From NCBI GenBank assembly GCA_947579665.1, contig OX388351.1, forward strand, positions 3,410,001 to 3,474,000: 64,000 bases of DNA, read 5' to 3'. Source of the DNA: Sympetrum striolatum. Lineage: Eukaryota > Arthropoda > Insecta > Odonata > Libellulidae. Below, in pieces: positions 32,837 to 44,635 of the stretch. The first letter of the stretch is position 1; each line of letters starts with the position of its first letter. The position numbers were made by a program, and so were the translations under genes. The notes under the pieces are model-generated. The model searched no databases, was not told the DNA's origin, and saw only the letters and a program-made list of their open reading frames with translations.

Positions 32837-35332
32837 TCCTTTGATCTGCACTGCTTCCTCCTCCTCTGCTAGAAACTGTATTTAGTGGTAATGTTCTTAC
32901 ATGAGCAGTTGCTGAAACGTGTTTTAATTTGAATTAATATGGAAACAGAATAATTTCTTTCGGAAAGAACAGTGAATTTCTTGGATCTGATCGATATCCA
33001 CAAAACTAATCCTTCTGTGAATTTTGAAATGAAGGGCTTCAGCAAGCAAAGGAACAATTTACGGATAACATTGATTGTAAAAAGAGAGATACTGTTTAGG
33101 TATTATTTAAGTCGTGATTTAACTGGAGGCAATGTTGGAGGTTGGTGCGTGAGAGGAAGGCTATGAGGAGATATAATCATGTGATTAGCTGGGGAAACAA
33201 TCTTTACATGTATTTTCCATTTACTGAAAGAGGTTAGTGAGCTGTTTATTGTAACCCTCGAAAATAATAATGCTGATAAATATTAAGGGTAGCATAAATT
33301 ATATAGTTTAATCGGTGATAACTTTAATGCTTCCCAAATCAATGTATTCTAAATCAACAAATCTAAGTTGAATAGGAATTTCTGAAACGCCACTATGCTT
33401 AGTCCGTGTTTGCAAGAGAATTGGAAGCTAAATCTTTATGTCGGATTTAGGTTCCCTTGGAATTTCTGCATTCTGGAAAAGGTCCTCGGCAGAGAATTCT
33501 TGCGATTTACGTTGAGTACTTTCGTTGATTTGCCTTCCTTTTTTCCAGTAACGCGATGATCTTTTCAAGTTCGGTAAAATTAGAATCAAAAATCTGTTGT
33601 AATGGGAAACCGATGTCCATCCCCGAGAAAGAAGTAAAACCAGAGCTTAGCCTTCAACCGTTTTATTAGTTAACCTCACTTCGTCGAACCACTGCACTGC
33701 CATTCCCAGAACCATGATACAATTTTTGTAATAAATTTCGGCTGTTATTAAAATAGTCTTGAGGATTTTTATTTGTTTAGGTCGCTACATGGAAAAGAGC
33801 AATCATCAAAAAAGTAAATATGCATGCTGAATGAATGAGGGTGTATTTTCTACGAAATTAACTGCAATTTATTAACCAAAAATTTAAGCTGAAATTGTAA
33901 GCACTGTGATTTGAAGCAAATTTTTTGTAGTATCCGAAAATCTCTATGAATGCTCGAAAGGAAAACAGAATTCAAGGAGTTGGGGGAATCACTGTAATGT
34001 CATGATCTGGAACCATATCTAAGTGTTTACCTATAATGATTATATCCAAATCCACTTTCTGGCTAAATCTCGCATGTTTTTAACTGTCTATTTTCAGGTT
34101 CAAATAGAAATTCCTTCCATTTTATGAATTAATTATGCATATTCTTCAGGCTGTGGAAAACTTTCGTGATTATTGCATAACTAGAATACTAACATTATTT
34201 ATTGTATAATACGTAACCTGGTCACATTAACTAAAAATTCTAATTGCAATATTGTGAAAAAATCGCTTTCGTTATAGACAGACAAAGGCTTTATCAGTTA
34301 CTGTGAATAGCAAGAAAATATTAAATCAATTGTCTGTCTTGATTTCGAAAAAAAATTAGCTGAAGAGCGAATGCTCAAAGAAAAAAAGAGAGGAAGATAT
34401 TAAGAAAATTATTTGAATGATCTAAAATTAAATTAATGTATCCTAGCCACTAGTTACGTATAATTTTCAATTCACTATTATATGTAGAACAACTAATGAA
34501 GTGCCCACAAAAATAGGATTGGAACTAGAAAAGAAATTACGCTTCAGTTTCTACCAGAAAACATTTTCAGAGCACCAAAAATAACTCACTTAAGGGCTTA
34601 TCAGTTTTTTATCGATTCAAAGTCTTGGACGTTGCATTTTGTGTAGAATTGAATCGTTCACATTGCATAGCTTCCCTTACCTTCGTCCTTGGCAAAGACC
34701 TTTTGCCTTACAAAGGGCTCTCATTCCTTTATTTGAGTGACGGATTTTAAGCCGAATCCATTCTTCGTATTCTGCGGCGAGCAGTTCTGAGAGATACTCA
34801 TGTTCACTAGTTATCACGTGCGTGCAAAAAAACGGCTGCCTTAGGCAACTCTATGCTCAGCATAGACTTCTCGCGTTCTCTCAAAGAATTATTTTCGGAA
34901 CTACAGACAATTTAATCGTCCAACACCGTCACCCATTCTCGGCCTTTTACGAGATTTTCATCGGTAGCATTTTTGCAGCTACACAGTTCTTCGTCATTCA
35001 ATGTGATCGAAAGACGTTTGGAAACTTATTCTGGTGAAGTGAATCAGATTATCGGCTACTCTTAGAAGTGCAGTTTAGATAGAGAAATACATTGCATTAA
35101 GTATAGGGATCATCCACTTTAGTGGCAGTAGGAGAATCATTCACGAAATCAAACTCGTCTTTCCTCAAATGTTTGGGAGAAGCGAAGAGTTGTGGGTAAC
35201 ATTAAAATAATTATCCAACTTATTCTTAGTATTACGGGAATTGAATGAAAAACAATATCTGTATGGGACAAGAGTAACGATCCTCAATTCCCTTCCAAAT
35301 ATTATGGTAAATTCAATTTTTTTACATTTCAG
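32837..35332. other. Gene-free stretch
   Basis: Moderately AT-rich, no supported ORF, no recognisable repeat or RNA. Confidence 0.4.
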
Positions 35333-35518
35333 GGCAACTCATGGACTAAAAATGAGCGACGGCGGAGGCTAGTATGAGTCATCTGTTGCCGGACTTGCGT
35401 TGCCTCTGGAAAAAGGCATTACCATTTGCTTGAAGCTTGCAGTTGGGAATGTAGTGCCTACTACACCATTTGGCAACTCTGCGGGACCTCGTTTCAGAGC
35501 TTCACTTCACTCGTAAAA
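35333..35518 (+). other. Exon-like segment 1 (non-coding?)
   Basis: 186 bp between a strong acceptor (TTTTTTTACATTTCAG) and a consensus donor (TAAAA|GTGAGTAAAA). It is less AT-rich than its surroundings and stops occur in all three frames, so it would be a UTR or lncRNA exon. Confidence 0.35.
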
Positions 35519-35807
35519 GTGAGTAAAATTGGGTTTCTTGCATAATTTATATCATCCATGTAAACTAGCATGGATCCAGTGAGAACCAATTTGCGCAATG
35601 GGAATTCCATTGTGAAGAAATGAAACAATTGAATCGGAATTTTTCACCTCCGTCCGCTTATTAGTCAATGCCTCAGTACCTCGAGAGATAACGCCCATGA
35701 TACTTAGGTTGCGGTATTTTTGGTTAAGAAATGATACTAACGATTGGAATTTCTGTCAAAAGAACAGAAAGGTCAACCGTTACGAAATTATTCTTTTTGA
35801 GCATGTG

Positions 35808-36060
35808 TTATAAAGTATGGATGGTTGGGGAGGAGAGGGCATTAATTGGCGTGATCGTCAGAAGAAATGGAAGGGGAGAGGGATTGGTAAGGGTTGTAAT
35901 TGAGGGTAGGATTCAGGGGAAAAACAGAAGGGAAGACAAAAGATGTTGGATGACATAAGGGGTGGGAAATGTATAATGAAATGAATGAGATGGCGCTTAA
36001 TAGGGATTTTTGATAGTAGATGAACCTACCGAAAGTACTAAAGGACTAATGAATGTTTAA
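35808..36060 (+). pseudogene. LINE 3'-terminal fragment
   Basis: The frame near 35810-35955 reads KVWMVGEERALIGVIVRRN, then VIEGRIQGKNRREDKRCW. This matches the conserved C-terminus of many arthropod LINEs (the HLVRRN, VIEGKIEGKRRRG, DD pattern). It breaks at TGA (35956) and continues recognisably in other frames to about 36060. It is a small degenerate piece. Confidence 0.55.
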
Positions 36061-36953
36061 ACGTAAATTAAACAATTAGAGCCTCCTAAATTAAAGTCTT
36101 CTCAATCATTGGAGAAATAAATCATACAATTAAATGTATAAAGTGAAATTTTTGGAATTTCATTTTTAAAATCGAAAAAGAAATACGATGTAATCACACT
36201 CACAATCTGTGTCTTGTCGCTCGAGGTCTGGAAACTAGATCCTTCGGTTTCTCAAATAAACATGCAAGACGTAAACAAGAATAAAACATAGAAACCTTTC
36301 GAAGTGCTCGTCAATCATCCTACAATCGATGAATAAGGCCAAATTCAAAATCCTTTGGTGGAAAAATATGCACAAAGTGTTGGATTTTATATTATTCCCA
36401 TTAAAATGAATTCATTCGTCAGAAGAAAGGCAACCATAGCTCCTACAAAACCATCTCTCAAGTAGAAATGTGAAGCATTAAACGTTCGGAGAGTGAAGGC
36501 GAATGTCGTGAATTCTTAATTCTCATCGTAGAATGTCGATCAAAAGAAGCTTGTATATCGTTCAGGACGAGTGAGACGACGAAGATAATAAATTGTTGCT
36601 CATTTGAATTGTTTATAACTTTATAAATCGTATTCCACGCGGTCAGTTTGTTTATGGTACCCCATGCTGCGAAGGTCGGGCGCTCCCGAGCTCGCAAGTC
36701 TCGCTAAGGGTCCGGATTAGGAAGACGACCCTCGAAATTTCTTCCTGAAAAAAGTACAACCCCCGCATAACTACCATTAACCTTCATAATTATTAAGCAT
36801 TCATTGCGGGAGGGTAGTTTCGTGCGATAGTTGTTTTGGTAATGTGGTAGTTCTTGATTCATTTTCAGAATATAAATTCCTAGAATTAGAAGTTCGCAGC
36901 TGTTATTCTTTTCTAAGATTGGAATGGTAGCATTCTAATTCATTCATTTACAG
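36061..36953. other. Gene-free stretch
   Basis: No supported gene. The 79-codon - strand open frame at 36458-36697 has no recognisable domain. Confidence 0.35.
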
Positions 36954-37069
36954 AGCGGAGAAAGACGCCATTGACGGCATATCGCATTATCTCTAATCGG
37001 TCCAGTGTAACCGTGCCTAGAAGCGCGAGGTTCCAATTGCGATGAAGGACCGCGGGTATTCGAACTATG
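36954..37069 (+). other. Exon-like segment 2, with ATG
   Basis: 116 bp between CATTTACAG and the donor ACTATG|GTGAGC. It contains ATG AAG GAC CGC GGG TAT TCG AAC TAT G to the donor. Spliced to segment 3 the frame stops after 22 codons, so this is more likely a 5'UTR or lncRNA exon with a short upstream ORF than a protein start. Confidence 0.35.
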
Positions 37070-37153
37070 GTGAGCCTGAATTCTTATATCCTTCTCTTAT
37101 TTCCATTAAATTACTAAGTATCGCTGAATCAATTTTAACAGAAGAAATAACAG

Positions 37154-37226
37154 GGTGGGGCGTAATGAAATCCCTGATTTCGTTGGGTAGCTAGGTGGGT
37201 AACTATGGACTCCATTACGCCCCACC
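37154..37226. repeat. 73-bp stem-loop with perfect 14-bp arms
   Basis: GGTGGGGCGTAATG (37154-37167) and its exact inverted complement CATTACGCCCCACC (37213-37226) flank a 45-bp loop. It lies in the putative intron between exon-like segments 2 and 3. It may be a very short foldback MITE. The loop is long for a microRNA precursor. Confidence 0.7.
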
Positions 37227-37298
37227 ATGTAGATATTCATTGTAAGTGTTCCTCCTGTGACATTCCTGTTGTTGATCGGAGTTCATTTCAATTCGCAG

Positions 37299-37446
37299 AA
37301 CATGGAGGTGTTCTGTCTTTAACTGAGAAACTAGACTGAACTGCTATTGACACGCCGATAAGACTGGAGCACGATTTCCTTAGTCGTTGCTGTTTGCTGT
37401 GTTGATTGAGAGGAATTCATAGTGACGATACTTGGGAGACACTTGG
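37299..37446 (+). other. Exon-like segment 3
   Basis: 148 bp between ATTTCAATTCGCAG and the donor ACTTGG|GTAAGTT. There is no long frame. It forms a series with 35333-35518 and 36954-37069. Confidence 0.3.
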
Positions 37447-37616
37447 GTAAGTTGTTTTTCTATAGTTGTTCTTCTATAGCTTATATTGCACATATTCTGG
37501 TTAAAAACCTCTGTTGCATCAACCTTCGAATGTGGACTTTATCAAAGGAAACGTTAAATTTTCCCGCGAAAGTTAATTACTGTTGCCTTGCTTACCCTGA
37601 AGCCCCTGAAGTGGGC

Positions 37617-37634
37617 AGCAGCACATGTGCTGCT
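37617..37634. other. Perfect 18-bp palindrome
   Basis: AGCAGCACATGTGCTGCT is flanked by GGGC and ACCC, extending the stem by three pairs after one mismatch. It abuts a tRNA-like stretch (GGTTTGATTCTGGG on the - strand, about 37640-37652). Confidence 0.7.
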
Positions 37635-37710
37635 ACCCAGAATCAAACCCGGCAACACCTTCACCATAGCCACTCACCTTGCCCAAAGGGCTTTTTGGGA
37701 GTTAGTCTTA

Positions 37711-38090
37711 TCATTCAGGAATACCTATTTTCCCATTTTTATCCAATTTAAGGTAGAACTTTACAATCTCCCTGTCGATTAATGGTACTACTTCTAGGTT
37801 ACTTTATCGGAAGACTCTTTCTAAAAGTTCTCCATCCAGCCAAATTCTTCTGTCAACAGTATCTTTTTGCCGCTGACGAGCATTTTTTTAATTCAATCTC
37901 GGATATTTTGGACGGTTGAGAATTTTGTTAATTTCAGAAAGTGAATTAATTCTTCTTCACTTTCTGCTAGAATATTTACCGTCAGCGTAACGAAGCATCG
38001 AAATCCTCTATCCGTTCGAGAAGTTCTTCCATTGCTTTCTGCACACATTGAAGGGCTTTGGTGAGTACGAGCACCCTTACCTTCATGGCC
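37711..38090 (-). pseudogene. LINE fragment, copy 1 of a pair
   Basis: Nearly the same ~380 bp as 39812-40196. Shared words include TCAGGAATACCT, TTATCCAATTTA, GGAAGACTCTTTC or its variant, GGACGGTTGAGAATTTTG and GTGAGTACGAGCACCCTT. On - the counterpart encodes a degenerate LINE RT segment (ILAESEEEL). This copy stops abruptly at 38090, where a G/C-rich hAT-like terminus begins. Confidence 0.65.
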
Positions 38091-38093
38091 GGA

Positions 38094-38943
38094 TTAAGGG
38101 GGGGGGCCAGTGGCCCCGGGCCTCCACCACTTGGGGTCCCCCACCGGTAGTGATAAAAGTTTCTGTCGAAAACAATTTTTTTGTACCTTGGATCAAAAAA
38201 CTAGCTTTCAATGATTAAGCACATCATAGTAAATCTGAATTCGAAAATAATAGACAAAAACTTCTCGATGAATTGTTTAATAATCATGTTTTCCAGTTAC
38301 AATAAGTGGTAAATATAATGAACTAATGTACCAAAATTTTGAGCATTCAAAAGCCATGTACACTTTATATTTGCTGCTGACTTGATACTAGAATCGGTGT
38401 AAATTTAAGTATAAGTATCGATATGTTTTTGAAAAAGTATAAGAAAAGGGAAAGCAAGAGAAGTGTGCTGTGAGTGGGCAGTGGTGAGAACAAGTCGGTG
38501 CCAGAGATGGTGTAGTGAGTGGGGATTGGGACATGAGGAGTGGGAGAATTTCTCTCACAATTTTCACGCCCTGCAAGGGTTGTGTATGTGCGATTTGGTG
38601 CCATTTTTTGATTATTCGTCAACCTTTTGGCGACCAAAATTAAGAGCCTGTCGACCTGGCGACTGTTTGGCGATTTTTTATATTTTTGCAGCAATTCTGG
38701 CGATTTTCTATAAAAAAAACATTTTTTAGAATATTTTTCCGACCACATAAGTCTGTCCTAGTCAATTCTAATACTTTTCCTGTGCGCCAAACCGGTCAAA
38801 CACCATGTTTCTATTTGAATATTCCCTCTAAAAATCGAAATTTCACACGATTATCTGTTGGCGATAACTTGAGTTGTAGGTGGCGATTTTGGCGATTTCC
38901 AGCGAGTCGACTGGCGACAATCTATATTTTAATACTGGCCCTG
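38094..38943. mobile_element. Possible hAT-like non-autonomous element (uncertain)
   Basis: Starts CATGGCCGGATTAAGGGGGG, resembling the CAGGGCCGGATTAAG-type terminus of hAT-related elements, and may end TTAATACTGGCCCTG near 38943, which is roughly inverted. The 8-bp flanks do not match, and the interior has repeated GGCGA words and no transposase. It is equally possibly a fragment. Confidence 0.35.
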
Positions 38944-39733
38944 CGCCCTGTCATGGCTGCTACGAAAATTTATGCTCTGTGTACTGTATGTATCGTCATG
39001 TTTTGTACCTCATCGAGTTTATAAATATAACAATTTTGTTCACATTCTCGTGACAGTTATCATGTATTAGATTAATTGGTGAGGTAGTTTGTTTGTTGGC
39101 ATTTCTTTGCACATTTGTCAAGAAAATCTTGACAATTTTTGTGATGAAGTCCAGTGATGGGATTTCTAGTATTTTTCATTGTACAATTTTGGTTAGGTAC
39201 GAGGAAATACGGATTGTTTTTTTGTGTAGCAGTAGATTTGTATTGCGGAATAATTTATTTTATGACGATTTGTTTTAAGTTGTGTTTATTTTGTAAGGGA
39301 AAAAGTGGAAATAATTTTGTGCCATGATTTTCAGGTTAAAAGGATTTTGTTCGAATACAGATGGCCATGATATTTATTTTGCCTTATTTTTGTAATTTAT
39401 GAGCGTAGATAGAAATGATTAGGGAATGATTTTCGTTTATCCTTTGTCTGGGATACATGTTTACATAATGCGCCTATTTTTTATTATATATGTATATGAC
39501 TTACAAAGTAAAATTTAATGAAATAGTGCTTTATAATTATTTGCACTTAGGTTGAAAAATAGTGCAGGGGGACATCAAGTGGGACTGTTCCAAAACAAAG
39601 AGCCGAGCTTGATGATAAAAATAAGATTTAGATTGACAAAATTCAAAGCTGTTTCCTCGAATGATAAGATTTGGACGAGGGAAAAATACGAAAAACAAAA
39701 GGGACATCGATATTTCCGAGAGATAAATTTAAT
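38944..39733. other. Gene-free stretch
   Basis: AT-rich, only short ORFs without recognisable domains. Confidence 0.4.
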
Positions 39734-39804
39734 GGTTACATAGCTCAGTGTTAGAGCACTCGCCCGGAAAGTGAGAGGTCCTGGGTTTCGCCCCCAGTGG
39801 AATC
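39734..39804 (+). repeat. tRNA-like 71-nt sequence
   Basis: Folds as a near-cloverleaf. GGTTACA/TGGAATC is the acceptor stem (one mismatch, one wobble). TAGCTCAGTGTTAGAGCA is the A-box/D arm. The anticodon stem CTCGC/GTGAG encloses the loop CCGGAAA, and the T arm CTGGG/CCCAG carries TTTCGCC. The would-be anticodon is GGA, but the universally conserved U33 is C and the T loop has TTTCGCC instead of TTCGANT. A LINE copy starts within 10 bp downstream. Most likely a SINE head or tRNA pseudogene. Confidence 0.6.
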
Positions 39805-39811
39805 AGGATTT

Positions 39812-40610
39812 TTTCTCAGGAATACCTTATTTCCCATTTTTATCCAATTTATAGTAGAACTTTACAATGTCCCCATCGAATTAATGGTACTACTTCTGGG
39901 TTACTTTATCGGAAGAGTCCACTCTTTCTAAAAGTTCTCCATCCAGCCAAATTCTTCTGTCAACAGTATCTTTTTCGCCGCTGACAAGCATTTTCTTTTT
40001 TTTTATTCAATCTCTGATATTTTGGACGGTTGAGAATTTTGTTAATTTCAGAAAGTGAATTAATTCTTCTTCACTTTCTGCTAGAATATTTACCGTCAGC
40101 GTAACGAAGCATTGAAATCCTCTATCCGTTCGAGAAGTTCTTCCATTGCCTTCTGCACACATTGAAGGGCTTTGGTGAGTACGAGCACCCTTGCCGTCAA
40201 ATCCTTCCTCTATTTTAACTTCCTCCTCGTAAGTTCCAGCCTTCATTATACCCATCTCTCCCTTTAATAGATTGTATATCGTCCTTTTTCTCAAAATATT
40301 ATACAAATTTCCTTTTTCATTTCTATTAGCACTTCCATTTGCTCTTCCAAAAACTTGTTACGTCATCAAAGACTTTTGTATACAAAGTCCATTTGTTGCC
40401 TTATCCTTGCTTATGTTTTTCCCACCAGAAGTCTGAAAACCAGAATTGCTTCACGTATTACTTCTTCTCTTCTTAACCCGAATTGATCATCTGACTGTAC
40501 TATTTCAATTATACCTTCAATTCTTTTCAGCAAAATAGAAGTCAGAATTTTGCAAGCACGAGGCACCAGGCTATTTTTTTGATAAAGTATCTCACTTGGA
40601 AGCAAAACTT
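39812..40610 (-). pseudogene. LINE reverse-transcriptase fragment
   Basis: Read on the - strand from 40605, the frame gives SLVPRACKILTSILLKRIEG and QFGLRREEVIREAILVFRLL, the RT finger/palm motif of RTE/CFDP2-like LINEs. After a degenerate stretch, another frame (40306-40007) reads RTIYNLLKGEMGIMKAGTYE and EEVKIEEG, where the usual VRQGC box is scrambled by a frameshift, then ILAESEEEL. At least two frameshifts and a gap separate the pieces. The 3' part is duplicated at 37711-38090. Confidence 0.75.
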
Positions 40611-42288
40611 TCTATGCCAATAACTGAATCTGTCAAATTCAATAAAATCAAGAACAAAACTTTAAAATTAAATCAGTTAGATCAGGTCAGTTCAGTCCTC
40701 AATCCAAGGTACTTTGGAAGACATTCATAAATGACAAAACTTTTTTGGTTTAGATTTGACATTTATAAGAATAATTTGAACTGTTAATTCAGAAAAATCC
40801 TGGTATATAATGAGCTGTAAATATTAATTCAGACACTTTTGTTGATATCTTTTTTGTTTATCATTTATGAAAATGAAATTTCTAAAATAGGTGTTTAATT
40901 AAATATATGCCTGTTACATTGAATGGGAATCTTTGATGCTAATTAGATATTCACATTGATTATTTTAGCTACTACATATACCACTTAGTCTCTGTTTATA
41001 AATTACATTAAGGGTTTTGATTTAAAAAAGCTATGGTTTCCACCTCATGAAAAATAAATAGCAATGGATTGTATTATAGCTTATATAAAAATGCACAAAT
41101 ATAAATAATTAATTTTTGAGGAGAATGGAATGAAGAAATTCACTAATTGAGACATTAAAATTAATGTTTGGTTTAGAAATATCAATTTATAGATGTGTTA
41201 TAAGAAAGTGGAAATTGTATAAAAATGTTTCAAAGTCATCTAAATACCCAAATCTTCTTGCGTATGGGTTTTCTCAGACATAACTTATATGGTAATAAAT
41301 ATAAATATGTTCTATTTATCAATGTGAGACTGTGGTACCTAATTACGGCATCACATTCATGTGAATGTATACAAAATATAAAGATGTGGAAATCCTCTTA
41401 GAATCATCAACAACTTCAATTCAATTTTTGAAAAAGATCTTAAAATTTATCTATTCTTGATTGGATATTATGCTTACAGACTAGGAGAGGTTAACAACAT
41501 TTTTTAATTAATTTATTTAAAAAAGTAATTAATTTAATTTTTAAACATTCCATTTTTTTCATATGCATTAAAGATTCCCATAAATGAGGTAATATTGTAA
41601 ATAGGTTATCATTCAATAAAGCAAAAGACATCTGTTCATGAAATAAGTTAAATTATGATGAGTCAAAATATTTATTCTGGCATAGTACTCGGATATATTC
41701 ATTTGATGGCTATAACCAATAAGGCAATGCATTAATTTTAATTAGAACGGTTTCGTACATATTTATTCAATCACTTTCATGTCATAATTATATGAAATTG
41801 AATAATTATCTTAAATATCTTTCTGTAGATAGCTCTACTCAAGAAGAGGACATGATGATAATTTCATTAAAATATTTCACTTCATTTTTATAGAGATAAT
41901 ATAGCTATTCCTTTTATAACTTATATTTTTACAAAGTCATTTGTCATTTTAGTAGAAAGGCTAGCTCAAAAACTGTCAGCCTCCTTATAGCTCGGTGAAT
42001 GAGTAATACCACATTTCTATCTTCCACAATCGGCTGTTTGGTTTGTTCAATTACCCCTTGAATTTACACTGATATACCATTGGGGAGTAATTAACAGTTA
42101 ACGATCAGTTATCTTTGTCCTGTAAATATGAGCTAAATATTTTCATTTATGTAATATTATCTATTCAGTCCAACAATAGATAATTTAGGGTTATTTCATA
42201 TTGATAATATGGTATTTATAAATAATTTGGATTGGATGAAGTCACAGAGATTAATCTAGATCTATCATATGAATTATGCTTTTTATAT
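40611..42288. other. AT-rich gene-free stretch
   Basis: Very AT-rich, with no ORF, hairpin or repeat I can support. Confidence 0.4.
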
Positions 42289-43395
42289 AATATGAGTAAA
42301 ATGTAGCTTGCATACTGCAAGCAGATCGACAACACTAATTTAATATCGGCATCATATCGGGACGGTCCTCAAAAGAAAAAAAAAAGGATTGAAATTTTTC
42401 TTCAAATTCGCTGAAATTTAATCTTCTGGCATCGAACCGGGGTCTTACTGGAACACTCACTATGCAGCACAATAGAAGATCATCATCTCTAACTATGTGT
42501 GAAAATTCAAGCAGAAATATTGGCGACAACTGCCTCAAAAGACTTTCTAATTTTCTCGAATTTAAATGTCTCTCTGGATTCGAACCAAGGACGATCTTGG
42601 AAATCTTAAACATGTTTCTGAAAATTATTTATGGTCTCTATCTATATGCTGAATTTCAGGTCTCTATATTATTGGGAAAGGTTTCAAAATAATTCCTAAA
42701 AATCGGATCAACTTCTGATTGCAGAGACAGCTGGTGTCGAACCCAGGACATAGTGTAAGCTTTGAATACGCAGTTTGATTTGTAAAGTTTTGTTCTTGTA
42801 TCATGCAAAGTTTGAAGTCGATAACATGCCGGGAAGTACCTACATTTTGTTTCCGTTATCTCCGTAAGAAATGCATTGAGAGGTGCAAATAGCCCTCTGG
42901 GATCGAACCAAGGACAATCAGCGAACATTTAAAACTTGATTATGATAATATATAACTAATTATAATATAATATTCATGATATCTATCCACATGCCGAGTT
43001 TCTAGTATCCATGCCATCGGGAAGGGGTACAAAAAATCTTAAAAATCGCCACAATGCATTTTAAACGGGCGATTTTTGCCTCGACCTAGCATCGAACCCA
43101 GGATATTTTCCGTAAAACTCATTTATGTTTTCGATAGATCATGACCATATATATAGGCTCCTTGGGTTTTGATTCTCTACCTATCCGGAAAGCATTTTTT
43201 TTTCCATTCCCGAAAATCGAAGCAATGCATTTAAACGGGAAAAATTGGGACTTTGGCCCTCTGGAATAGAACCCATGACACTGAGGTTCAAAATCGCAAT
43301 TTTTCTGGAGGTTGCACGTTATGGCCAATATGTAGTAAAATTTTCAAACCAATGAAGCGAGTGGTTTAGCGTGTGAGTTTGTATCCTCTCTATAT
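42289..43395 (+). repeat. B-box-module repeat, copy 1 (direct)
   Basis: Head GAGTAAAATGTAGCTTGC. Six complement-B-box words (CGAACC type) occur near 42432, 42590, 42737, 42903, 43092 and 43268. The tail is GTGAGTTTGTATCCTCTC followed by an AT run. Read on the - strand, each word is a GGTTCGANNCC-like tRNA B box. Confidence 0.85.
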
Positions 43396-43495
43396 ATATA
43401 TATCTATTATATATAGATGCTTCTCCGGATTCATTCATATCTATTATATATAGATGCTTCTCCGGATTCATTCATATATCATATATATATATATA
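43396..43495. repeat. Duplicated 35-bp palindromic tail between repeat copies
   Basis: Two direct copies of a unit with CTATTATATATAGATGC, TTCTCCGGATTCATTC. The same unit, inverted, lies near 44600-44635 and 46515-46550, and once near 7978-8010. It marks the outer end of each B-box repeat. Confidence 0.75.
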
Positions 43496-44575
43496 CGAGT
43501 AAAATGTAGCTTGCATACTGCAAGCAGATCGGCAATACTAATTTCATATCGGCATCATATCGGGAATGTCCTCAAAAGAAAAAAAAAGGATTGAAATTTT
43601 TCTTAAAATTCGTTGAAATGTCATCGTCTGGCATCGAACCCGGATCTTAATGGTGAACTTACTATGTAGCACAATAGAAGATCACCATATCTAACTATGT
43701 GTGAAAATTCAAGCAGAAATATTGGCTACAACTGCCTCAAAAGACGCTCTAATGTTCACGAATGTAAATGGCTCTCGGGACTCGAACCAAGGACGATCTT
43801 GGAAATTTAAAAAATGTTTCTGAAAGTTATTAATGATCTCAATCCATATGCCAAATTTCAAGTTTCTATATTATTGGGAAAGGTTTCAAAATAATTCCTA
43901 AAAATCGGATCAACTTCTGATTGCAGAGACACCTGGTGTCGAACCCAGGACACATTGATAGCTATTAATGCATAGTTTGATTTGTTAAGACTGGTTCTTC
44001 TATCACGCTAAGTTTTAACTCGATAGCATGCCGGGAAGTACCTAAAATTTGTTTCCGTTATCACCATAAGAAATGCATTGAGAAATGTAAATGGCGCCCT
44101 GGGATCGAACCAAGAACCATCTGCGAATATGTAATATTTGATTATGAAATATATTTATAATCTCCAACTCCATGCCGAATTTCAAGTTTCCATGCCATCG
44201 GGAATGGGTCCAAAAAAAATCTTAAAAATCGCCGCAATACATTTTAAACGGCCGATTTTTGCCTCGACCTAGCATCGAACCCAGGATATTTTCCGTAAAA
44301 CTCATTTATGTTTTCGATAGATCATGACCATATATAAAGGCTCCTAGATTTTCGATTCTCTACCTATACCGGAAGTATTTTTTAAAAATTCCCGAAAATC
44401 AAAGCAATGCATTTAAACGGGAAAAATCGAGACTTTAGGGCCCTCTGGTATCGAACTATGACTCTGAGGCGCAAAATCGCAATTTTTCTGGCGGTTACAC
44501 TCTATGGCCAATATGTCGTAAAAATTTCAAGTCAATGACGCTTGTGGTTTGGCCTGTGAGTTTGTATCCTCTCTA
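43496..44575 (+). repeat. B-box-module repeat, copy 2 (direct)
   Basis: Same head, module order and tail as copy 1. CGAACC-type words lie near 43636, 43771, 43937, 44104, 44275 and 44450. Confidence 0.85.
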
Positions 44576-44635
44576 TATATATATATATATGATATATGAA
44601 TGAATCCGGAGAAGCATCTATATATAATAGATATA

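Noticed and set aside
34822..35037. 71-codon + strand frame
   Set aside because: Starts at GTG, has no homology I recognise, and lies in intron-like sequence with no supporting signals.
38094..38943. Confident hAT element
   Set aside because: Ends only roughly match and the 8-bp flanks differ, so it is listed with low confidence.
39734..39804. Functional tRNA gene (anticodon GGA)
   Set aside because: Position 33 is C, the T loop is aberrant and the acceptor has a mismatch. It adjoins a retroposon, so it is more likely a SINE head or pseudogene.
40007..40306. 99-codon - strand frame as an independent gene
   Set aside because: It is a frame-shifted piece of the LINE RT at 39812-40610.
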